From Micrococcales bacterium (GTDB lineage Bacteria > Actinomycetota > Actinomycetes > Actinomycetales > Dermatophilaceae), in contig PMJN01000066.1 of assembly GCA_003157445.1 (NCBI GenBank), positions 1 through 12,341 on the forward strand: a stretch of 12,341 bases of DNA, written 5' to 3'. Below are positions 7,272 to 12,341 of the stretch, piece after piece; position 1 is the stretch's first letter; every line of letters starts with the position of its first letter. The notes below the pieces were generated by a model, which had not been told where the DNA came from, did no database searches, and saw nothing but the letters and a program-made list of their open reading frames with translations. The position numbers and the translations under genes were made by a program.

Positions 7272-7336
7272 CTTGCGAGGTCGCAGCTAAGACTGGTCCT
7301 GCTTGTGTTCGACTTCAGAGCAGTACCCGATTCTGA

Positions 7337-7370
7337 CAAAGACCGCAAAGCAGCACCGCGGCAGTCTTTG
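7337..7370. repeat. Inverted repeat between hydrolase and lipoprotein genes
   Basis: CAAAGACCGC and GCAGTCTTTG form a 10-base inverted repeat with one mismatch around a 14-base loop. It lies 65 bases after the hydrolase stop and 94 bases before the lipoprotein start. No T-run follows, so it could be a weak transcript end or a protein-binding site. Confidence 0.4.
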
Positions 7371-7463
7371 ACGTTCCCGTTCGAATCCCTGGCCCGGAGT
7401 AGTGCTACAACAGGCAAGGTTGCATTATCGCGTGGTGACTGCAGCCCAAAGGATTTGGGAGCA

Positions 7464-8339
7464 ATGCGCAGCGAAGACCAAGCAGTGGGGAGCAAGACCT
7501 TGAAGACCGCCAGCGGGTGGATTGTGATGCTGACGACTCTGGTGCTGTTATCTGGCTGCGGTGCTTCTGCCTCCGCTCCTACGGCCCCATCGGCGGGTCC
7601 GGTATCGTCATCTAGTCCATCCTTGCCGCCGGCATCGGCCGCTGCGGGCACTCACAGGACCGTAGCCTCGCCCAGCGCGGCAACCCCGATCTCACCTCAG
7701 GCTCCCGGCGGCATCACAGTCAACTCCGACGGTGCCGTCCTTCCGAATCATGGGCGCACACCGGGCGCGATCAACCCCTCTGTCAGCCAGGCCAACATCG
7801 GTCAGACGATCTGCGTGTCGGGCTGGACCTCAACCATTCGCCCGCCCTCGTCCTTCACGACCGACCTCAAGGTGGCCCAGCTCGCTTCCGGTTACACCTA
7901 CAAGGGTGATACCGCCCCGGGTGACTACGAGGAAGACCACCTGATCTCCCTGGAGATCGGGGGTGCTCCCAGCGCGGAGGCCAACTTGTGGCCCGAGCCC
8001 TACAACGCACCCGAAGGTGCCCGGGTCAAGGACGTGGTCGAGAACAAGCTGCACACTCTGGTCTGTGACCACGTCATCACCTTGGCAACAGCCCAAAGGG
8101 CCATAGCAGCCAACTGGTGGGTCGCCTACCAGACCTACGCAGGAGCAGCCCCAGACTCTTCGGCCAACCAGACCCCTGCGGCGCCCGCACAGCCCGCACC
8201 GCCGTCGGCAGCCACCCCTGCACCCGAGGCGCCAGGCAACGGCGCGACCGCGCTGTGCAAGGACGGCGCCTATTCCTTTGCAGCCCATCACCAGGGGGCA
8301 TGCTCAGGCCACGGTGGCGTCGACGTCTTCTACAAGTAG
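7464..8339 (+). CDS. Lipoprotein with HNH-like central domain and C-terminal DUF3761
   Basis: A 291-residue exported protein. The hydrophobic stretch ending in the lipobox LLSGC (28-32, lipidated Cys32) marks a lipoprotein. A low-complexity Ala/Pro/Ser linker (33-80) follows. The central domain (about 97-226) contains NPSVSQANIGQTICVSGW, then EEDHLISLEIGG (156-167) and NLWPEPYN (174-181), then GARVKDVVENKLH (185-197). This order, DH...GG...N...KD..EN.LH, is like the HNH (beta-beta-alpha metal) nuclease fold, but the usual second His appears to be Arg187. A second Pro/Ala linker leads to a short Cys/His/Gly-rich tail, LCKDGAYSFAAHHQGACS, matching DUF3761. The ATG at 7464 has AAAGGA and GGGAG close upstream. 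Nuclease activity is not established; a structural or metal-binding role is equally possible. Confidence 0.85.
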   Translation: MRSEDQAVGSKTLKTASGWIVMLTTLVLLSGCGASASAPTAPSAGPVSSSSPSLPPASAAAGTHRTVASPSAATPISPQAPGGITVNSDGAVLPNHGRTPGAINPSVSQANIGQTICVSGWTSTIRPPSSFTTDLKVAQLASGYTYKGDTAPGDYEEDHLISLEIGGAPSAEANLWPEPYNAPEGARVKDVVENKLHTLVCDHVITLATAQRAIAANWWVAYQTYAGAAPDSSANQTPAAPAQPAPPSAATPAPEAPGNGATALCKDGAYSFAAHHQGACSGHGGVDVFYK

Positions 8340-8525
8340 GACCACTCGCGCCTTGCCTCAGCGGAGGCAACAACGATCCACACCTCGAGACAGCCAGAAG
8401 TTGTCTGTGCCCCCAGGTGGCACGATCGTCTACTTTCAACAGCGCGATAGGCGGCCAGGCTTGGGCGCCATGAATGGACCACACGTAGCAAACCCGCCAC
8501 CTGACTGTGACCGGATGGATCACTG

Positions 8526-8547
8526 CCCATGGCCAGATTGCCATGGG
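8526..8547. terminator. Perfect hairpin between convergent genes
   Basis: CCCATGGC and GCCATGGG form a perfect 8-base stem with a 6-base loop. It sits in the 296-base gap between the convergent lipoprotein and VOC genes, where a transcript end is expected. A T-rich stretch (TTGGATCTTGGTT) follows on the plus strand, but there is no clean T-run. The rest of the gap (8340-8635) shows no gene. Confidence 0.45.
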
Positions 8548-8635
8548 TTGGATCTTGGTTCCGGGTCGGGCGCCCCTTACCAACTGACGCGATACTTTTC
8601 GACTTCCTCCTCCAGAGGGTCAGTGCGTGTAGTAC

Positions 8636-9415
8636 CTAGCGGTTGGGCGTGCGCAGCTTGAACTGGGCGCCTGCTGGGTCCAGGACCGTGGCTAGGCGCC
8701 CGAAGGCGGAGTCCTGTGGGTCGAACACAACCGATCCACCCAGTGCCTTCACCTTGGCAACGTAGGCGTCGACATCGTCGGCTTCCCAGTAGATCGACCA
8801 GTGGGCGGGTATTCCGTCGGGCAGGAACCCCCCGGCGTCCATGATCCCTGCCAACTGGCCATCGCTGTGGGGATCACGCATGGTCGTGTAGCGGAACTCG
8901 TCGCTGTCGCCCACAGTATGGGTGTCCCAGTGGCACACGGTGCGGTAGAAGGCAACTGCCGCGCCGTAGTCGCGTGTGGCTAGCTCGAACCAACTTGGAG
9001 CGCCGACCTCGTTCAGAACGGTGAAACCCGGGAAGGTCCCGGGCTGCCAGATGCCAAGGTGTGCGCCCGTCGGGTCGAGCAGCACCGACTGCAGACCGAG
9101 GTCAGCCACAGGCATGGCGGGGGAGATGACCTGAGCCCCGCTGGCTTCGGCCATCTCAACGGTCTTGGCGACGTCGTCGCTTGCCAGGTAGACAGTCCAG
9201 GTGTTGTTGGCGCCCATGTCGCCCATGTCACCCATCCCGCCGGCGATGGGAACGCCGTTGCGGGTGAACATGAAGTATCCGCCGAACTCCGGGCTGGGTT
9301 CCAGCGCCTTCCAGCCGAAGAGTTCGCTGTAGAACTTGCGGCTGCCTTCGACGTCGGATGTCCACAGATCAGCCCAGCACGGCGATCCGTTGGGTGCGTT
9401 GTCGCGGGTGGTCAT
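8636..9415 (-). CDS. Two-domain VOC (glyoxalase/bleomycin-resistance fold) protein
   Basis: A 259-residue cytosolic protein made of two VOC modules in tandem, about 10-125 and 136-256. Each shows the family pattern of a first strand with a W/F-x-D/E-L (WADLWTSD; WFELATRD), a helix with FYxxxxxW (RKFYSELFGW; AFYRTVCHW) and an end in LDPTGA or LDPAGA followed by the last metal-site strand (LGIWQ; FKLRT). Members include glyoxalases, dioxygenases and drug-binding resistance proteins; this two-domain type is usually annotated as a glyoxalase/hydroxylase-like protein of unknown substrate. The ATG at 9413-9415 has AGAAGGAG 5 bases upstream, an excellent ribosome site. A small in-frame duplication gives MGDMGDMG at residues 61-68. 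It lies 91 bases downstream of the truncated MFS gene, with two palindromes in between that may control it. Confidence 0.9.
   Translation of the reverse strand: MTTRDNAPNGSPCWADLWTSDVEGSRKFYSELFGWKALEPSPEFGGYFMFTRNGVPIAGGMGDMGDMGANNTWTVYLASDDVAKTVEMAEASGAQVISPAMPVADLGLQSVLLDPTGAHLGIWQPGTFPGFTVLNEVGAPSWFELATRDYGAAVAFYRTVCHWDTHTVGDSDEFRYTTMRDPHSDGQLAGIMDAGGFLPDGIPAHWSIYWEADDVDAYVAKVKALGGSVVFDPQDSAFGRLATVLDPAGAQFKLRTPNR
9212..9229. repeat. 9-base tandem duplication inside the VOC gene
   Basis: GCCCATGTC occurs twice in direct succession, followed by a degenerate third unit (ACCCATCCC). In the protein this gives the MGDMGDMG stretch in a loop of the first VOC module. The length stays in frame. 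Confidence 0.6.
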
Positions 9416-9444
9416 TGCTGCTCCTTCTGTTGGATTGGTGGATC

Positions 9445-9454
9445 AGTGATCACT
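9445..9454. promoter_or_regulatory. Palindrome upstream of the VOC gene
   Basis: AGTGATCACT is a perfect 10-base palindrome whose near end is 30 bases from the VOC start codon. The position suits an operator or an element in the 5' leader. No protein is known to bind it; the call is by position and symmetry only. Confidence 0.3.
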
Positions 9455-9490
9455 TCGAGGATCGGGGGGGCGCAGAAGCCCTCGGTCATT

Positions 9491-9512
9491 CGATGATAAT
9501 CAGATGTCATCG
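9491..9512. promoter_or_regulatory. Inverted repeat at the end of the MFS gene, ahead of the VOC gene
   Basis: CGATGA and TCATCG, 6 bases each, are separated by 10 bases. The site overlaps the MFS stop codon and is about 75 bases upstream of the VOC start. Its AT-rich centre (TAATCAGATG) is unusual for this region. It is a candidate binding site for a regulator or part of the VOC promoter. Confidence 0.3.
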
Positions 9513-10757
9513 GTCAGGTAAGCCGAGGAATTCGTCGTCGGCGCCGACTCTTCGCGCGTTCAGGCGGTGCCCTAGAGGTTGGTTTCGGCCTGCCTCCGGG
9601 CCTGCTCGTCGATGACTGTTACGAGGCGCTGCAAGACCGGTAACGCCTGGGTCAGAATCTGTTGATCTGGGGCGCCCAGGGAAGGCGAACACTCCGAGCG
9701 CGCCAACCGCGACCCGCTGCCGGTTCGATATTGGCAGGTGCATCACGTTCGTACCCACCGCGGCCAGCGCGAAACCAGCCGGCAGGCAGGACAGCACCAG
9801 CCCGCCGGCGGCCGCCCCCAGGCCCCAGGTGGCGAAGAGGCTGGGATACAAGACCAGGGGTGCGAACAGCAGCAGGTATGCCAGCAGCGCTCCCACCAAC
9901 AATGCACCGAGCCCGCCGTGCCGCAATAGGTCGACGTCCACCAAGGGGTCTTGGGCTCGTACCTCGGCATGCCAGAACGCCACCGCCGCCACGACCGCCA
10001 CCAAGGACAACCCAACCACCGAAGCAGACGGCAGGGGCATACCCGACAGGCCGCTGAGGGCCAGCAGGCTTGAGACGATCGCGCACGCCAACAGGATGAA
10101 CCCCGCCCTGTCGCTTCCGTGCCGCTGGCTGAGATCCCGGCTGCGGGGCACAATGACATACCCGGCCAGGATCGCCGCGAGGCCAACCGGGACGTTGACC
10201 CAGAACACCGACCGCCACCCGTAGGCCTGCACCAGCACGCCGCCGAGGGTGGGCCCCAGGGCTACGCCGAGGGCCTGTGCGGCTCCCTGAAGACCGACCG
10301 CGGTGCGCACCCGGGACCGGGGAACGCTGAGCACGACCAATGCCACGCTGTTGGCCTGCAACAGGGCAGCGCCCACCGCTTGGAGGCCGCGCCCAGCCAC
10401 GAGCCAGCCGAGGGTCGGCGCAAGGGCACAGGCCGCGGAGGCCATGGAGAACAGCCCGAACCCATACAGGTACAACAGTTTGCGTCCTGCCGTGTCCGCC
10501 CACCGGCCCACCGGAACCAATAGCACCGCCAGAACCACCAGGTAGGACAGCGAGACCCACTGGACGCTGCCCAGCCCGGTGGTGAACTCCGACTGAAGCC
10601 GGGGGTAGGTCAATGTCACGATGCTCGCGTCCAGCTGGCCCATGAGCGCGCCGAGGCATACTGCCCCGACCGCTGCCCAGGGTGCGAAAGGGCGATCTCG
10701 CACCCACTGCGGGCGCGCGGCCTCACGCGTCAACGGTCCCAGATCGAAGTCACTCAT
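9507..10757 (-). CDS. MFS exporter of the DHA2 type, C-terminally truncated (likely non-functional)
   Basis: A 416-residue reading frame. Residues 25-358 are a convincing 14-segment drug:proton antiporter-type transporter: GQLDASIVTLTYPRLQ in segment 1, GRWADTAGRKLLYLYG as motif A after segment 2, AGRGLQAVGAALLQA in segment 4 and GVALGPTLGGVL as motif C in segment 5. About ten membrane segments can be counted, and the eleventh starts at about 349. At about residue 360 (near 9680) similarity and hydrophobicity stop abruptly. The remaining 57 residues are polar and Arg/Gly/Asp-rich, and the last three or four segments are missing. A different frame in this stretch carries a good coding-like peptide (see the remnant at 9572-9679). 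The ATG at 10757 lies just downstream of a palindromic operator. Confidence 0.8.
   Translation of the reverse strand: MSDFDLGPLTREAARPQWVRDRPFAPWAAVGAVCLGALMGQLDASIVTLTYPRLQSEFTTGLGSVQWVSLSYLVVLAVLLVPVGRWADTAGRKLLYLYGFGLFSMASAACALAPTLGWLVAGRGLQAVGAALLQANSVALVVLSVPRSRVRTAVGLQGAAQALGVALGPTLGGVLVQAYGWRSVFWVNVPVGLAAILAGYVIVPRSRDLSQRHGSDRAGFILLACAIVSSLLALSGLSGMPLPSASVVGLSLVAVVAAVAFWHAEVRAQDPLVDVDLLRHGGLGALLVGALLAYLLLFAPLVLYPSLFATWGLGAAAGGLVLSCLPAGFALAAVGTNVMHLPISNRQRVAVGALGVFAFPGRPRSTDSDPGVTGLAAPRNSHRRAGPEAGRNQPLGHRLNARRVGADDEFLGLPDR
9572..9679 (-). pseudogene. Remnant of a regulator tail, perhaps MarR family, fused to the MFS gene
   Basis: In the frame next to the MFS tail this stretch reads GAPDQQILTQALPVLQRLVT and continues VIDEQARRQAETNL to a TAG stop. 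It has high G/C in third positions, a helix-like pattern and a natural-looking end, all unlike the polar tail that the MFS frame makes of the same bases. It resembles the last helix of MarR-type repressors, which are often encoded next to DHA2 exporters. The family assignment is a guess from a short helix. A deletion joining the MFS head to this tail explains both halves. Confidence 0.45.
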
Positions 10758-10766
10758 AACTCGATG

Positions 10767-10790
10767 TCATTCTGTCACAGACAGAAATGA
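10767..10790. promoter_or_regulatory. Palindromic operator in front of the MFS gene
   Basis: TTCTGTC-ACA-GACAGAA (10770-10786) is a perfect 7-base inverted repeat with a 3-base centre. It extends outward to TCATT/AATGA if one base is allowed to bulge. It starts 10 bases upstream of the MFS start codon, where a bound repressor would block transcription or initiation. Size and symmetry fit MarR- or TetR-type sites. No intact regulator gene lies in the window. Confidence 0.6.
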
Positions 10791-10848
10791 ACTCAGGCGA
10801 AACAGTAGGAGACGAGGTGTTGTGGTTCGTTGCGGTGGTGCTGGACTG

Positions 10849-10862
10849 TCCTCAGCTGAGGA
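10849..10862. repeat. Perfect 14-base palindrome over the permease stop codon
   Basis: TCCTCAGCTGAGGA is fully self-complementary without a loop and includes the TGA of the ABC permease gene. GGACTGTCC, another small symmetric stretch, adjoins it at about 10843. Together they may form a terminator-like structure after the ABC operon, but no T-run is present. Confidence 0.35.
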
Positions 10863-11814
10863 TGTCCTTCTCCTGGAACTGCCACCACGCGATGGCGAAG
10901 AACACCGCGGAGTAGACCAGGACAAGTCCAGTGCCACGCAACATGTCGTCCCAGACGATGCTTTGCCCGAGTGCGTCCAGCCACGAGTACTGGAAATGGG
11001 TGGGAAGGAACTGTCGATAAGGGTCAAGGGCGGTGATCGAGTCCAGGATATTGGACACCACTACCAGCATCGTGGCGCCGCCGACTGCCCCCAGCGGTGC
11101 GTCAGTCAGCACGCTGAGCAGGAAAGCCAGTGCTGCCACAAGGAGCGACTGGACGCTGGCGTAACAAACGACGATGAGCAGTCTTTGCAGGGCGGCCCCC
11201 GTACTGAATGTCCCACCCAACGGTGACTGTCCGGGGGCCCAGCCGAAGAACACGCCTCCGACCACGTACGACCACGCCGGAAGCAGCAGGTTCGCCCCGA
11301 AGCTGAGGCTGAGCGCAACGATCAGCTTCTGTCGCAGGAGCCGCGAACGGGGTACGGGGATGGCGAGCAGATAGCGCAGCGACGCCCAGCTGGCCTCACT
11401 GGCCACTGTGTCGCCGCAGAACAAGGCAACGATGACCACCAGCAGAAACCCGTCTGAGGCGAACTCTGTGAAGAGCGCGAAGTTGGTCGCGCCCGTGGTT
11501 GCCAGGGTGACCAGTCCCGAGCCGCCCGCCCGCCCCGATCCCCCTTGGCTGGGGGCGCCCGCCGAGCTTGTGCTCGAGCTGATCTGGAATGCCAGGGCGA
11601 TGATCACCGGCAGGGCCAGCAGGACAAGCACGGTCAGCTGAGTGCGCCGTCGGTGCAGCTGCCGAACGAACTCCACCTTCAGGCGCAGGGTTCGCTCTGG
11701 CCGGAAGCCGTTGTCGTGCACCGCCCTCAGCTGCATCAGCCGGCTGTGGACGCCGCGCCGCGTTGGCGCCGGGTGGCCTGCAGAAGGAAGGGGGTTGTCC
11801 CGGGGTTGCGTCAC
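10852..11814 (-). CDS. ABC-2 type transporter permease
   Basis: A 320-residue integral membrane protein with about six hydrophobic segments (roughly 58-77, 111-134, 163-190, 207-236, 240-258 and 292-312). The first outer loop is rich in Gly and Ser (about 79-100). The segment after the second membrane span, SEASWASLRYLLAIPVPRSR, is the typical coupling region of ABC-2 permeases (EWxxGTxRxLLxxPxxR in many). The GTG start at 11812-11814 overlaps the TGA of the upstream ATPase gene as GTGA, so the two are translated together and should form one exporter. The 45-residue cytosolic head before the first span is rich in Arg and Pro and could be shorter in reality. The transported substrate cannot be deduced. 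Confidence 0.88.
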   Translation of the reverse strand: MTQPRDNPLPSAGHPAPTRRGVHSRLMQLRAVHDNGFRPERTLRLKVEFVRQLHRRRTQLTVLVLLALPVIIALAFQISSSTSSAGAPSQGGSGRAGGSGLVTLATTGATNFALFTEFASDGFLLVVIVALFCGDTVASEASWASLRYLLAIPVPRSRLLRQKLIVALSLSFGANLLLPAWSYVVGGVFFGWAPGQSPLGGTFSTGAALQRLLIVVCYASVQSLLVAALAFLLSVLTDAPLGAVGGATMLVVVSNILDSITALDPYRQFLPTHFQYSWLDALGQSIVWDDMLRGTGLVLVYSAVFFAIAWWQFQEKDILS

Positions 11815-12341
11815 CTATCTTCTCCAACCATCTCGATGAACATGTCCTCCAAGGAGCGACGTGCAGCCACCGTCTGCGACTCGACGCCCGCGGCGGCCAG
11901 GATCTCCTGTGCCAGCTGGGGATCGCTCACTGCTAGATGCATGCCGCCTGCGCCGGCAATCTCGGCGACCGACCCCACTGCGACGAGCTTGCCGTTGTGC
12001 ATCACGACGACATGGCTGCAAGTTTGCTCGACCTCAGCTAGCAGATGGCTGGAGATCACTACGGTGCGGCCGGTCGCGGCGTAACTGCGCAGCACCTCAC
12101 GCATCTCGGCGATCTGCAGCGGGTCCAGGCCATTGGTGGGCTCATCCAGCACCAGCAGCTCGGGCAGCCCGAGCATCGCCTGGGCGATGGCCAGTCGCTG
12201 CCGCATGCCTTGGCTAAAGGTCTTGACCCTGCGGTCCACCGATGCGCCCAGGCCGGCGATCTCCAACGCCGTATCGAACTCCGCGTCCTGGCTCGGGCGA
12301 CCGGTCGCCGCCCAGAACAGCCGCAGGTTGTCCCGCCCGGA
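11811..12341 (-). CDS. ABC transporter ATP-binding protein, partial (start outside window)
   Basis: The last 176 residues are visible and the frame is open to the window edge, so the N-terminus with the Walker A motif is missing. Counted from the edge: the signature reads FSQGMRQRLAIA (42-53), an FSxGM variant of LSGGQ typical of ABC-2 exporter ATPases. Walker B is LLVLDEP (62-68), the D-loop is NGLDP (70-74) and the switch His is at 99 in SSHL. A small C-terminal domain of about 60 residues follows. The protein powers the permease encoded directly downstream, with which it overlaps by 4 bases. Family members export drugs, bacteriocins or lipids; the substrate here is unknown. Confidence 0.93.
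   Translation of the reverse strand, partial: SGRDNLRLFWAATGRPSQDAEFDTALEIAGLGASVDRRVKTFSQGMRQRLAIAQAMLGLPELLVLDEPTNGLDPLQIAEMREVLRSYAATGRTVVISSHLLAEVEQTCSHVVVMHNGKLVAVGSVAEIAGAGGMHLAVSDPQLAQEILAAAGVESQTVAARRSLEDMFIEMVGEDR

Noticed and set aside
7379..7388. GTTCGAATCC resembling a tRNA T-loop, possible tRNA or attachment-site remnant
   Set aside because: The flanking bases cannot form the T stem or an acceptor stem, there is no CCA-like end and no anticodon arm upstream; no integrase or repeat accompanies it.
7368..7405. TTGACG as a -35 box for the lipoprotein gene
   Set aside because: No acceptable -10 hexamer lies 16-19 bases downstream (the sequence there is GGCCCGG); the nearest AT-rich hexamers are too far away.
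8278..8661. Plus-strand open frame covering the gap after the lipoprotein gene
   Set aside because: It starts inside the lipoprotein gene in another frame, and its product is Ser/Arg/Pro-rich without motif; the gap is better explained as a convergent intergenic region.
10621..11226. Plus-strand open frame of 201 codons over the MFS start and the permease end
   Set aside because: It is antisense to two well-supported genes and to their control region, and shows no family motif or ribosome site.

Overview
This is a high-GC window with strong preference for G or C in third codon positions, frequent GTG starts and ATGA/GTGA-type stop-start overlaps. Protein types (GT51-only transglycosylase, penicillin-binding protein with an NTF2-like domain, HtrA with a long Pro/Gln-rich cytosolic head, DUF3761 lipoprotein) point to an actinobacterium. 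Genus cannot be named from the sequence alone. The left and right ends both cut through genes.

Layout: (1) 1-1552, plus strand: a flavin electron-transfer operon consisting of the tail of a ferric-reductase-like NAD(P)H oxidoreductase, an exported FMN-binding protein with a flavinylation motif, and an ApbE flavin transferase overlapping it by 4 bases. (2) 1619-5611: cell-envelope genes. A membrane-anchored GT51 peptidoglycan glycosyltransferase is convergent with a class-B-like penicillin-binding protein. An HtrA/DegP-type serine protease with a PDZ domain is divergent from the latter. (3) 5676-6401: decayed DNA holding the wreck of an FAD-binding dehydrogenase (head joined to tail, three frames) and about 460 bases without a convincing gene. 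(4) 6402-8339: an alpha/beta-hydrolase-like protein with a Ser nucleophile elbow, then a lipoprotein with an HNH-like central domain and a C-terminal DUF3761. (5) 8636-12341, minus strand: a two-domain VOC (glyoxalase-fold) protein, an MFS exporter cut off after about ten membrane segments and fused out of frame to what looks like the tail of a MarR-type regulator, a palindromic operator in front of that exporter, and an ABC-2 type exporter (permease plus ATPase, the latter cut by the window edge).

How they fit together: the first block moves electrons from cytosolic NAD(P)H to a flavoprotein on the outer face of the membrane. The second block builds and quality-controls the cell wall and exported proteins. 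The right block looks like export and detoxification functions with partly surviving local regulation. No mobile element, CRISPR array, rRNA or tRNA was recognised. The most notable things are the two internal-deletion wrecks within 4 kb, the HNH-like lipoprotein, the variant catalytic motifs of the GT51 enzyme, and several near-perfect operator-like palindromes on the right side. No wholly new multi-gene system could be demonstrated.
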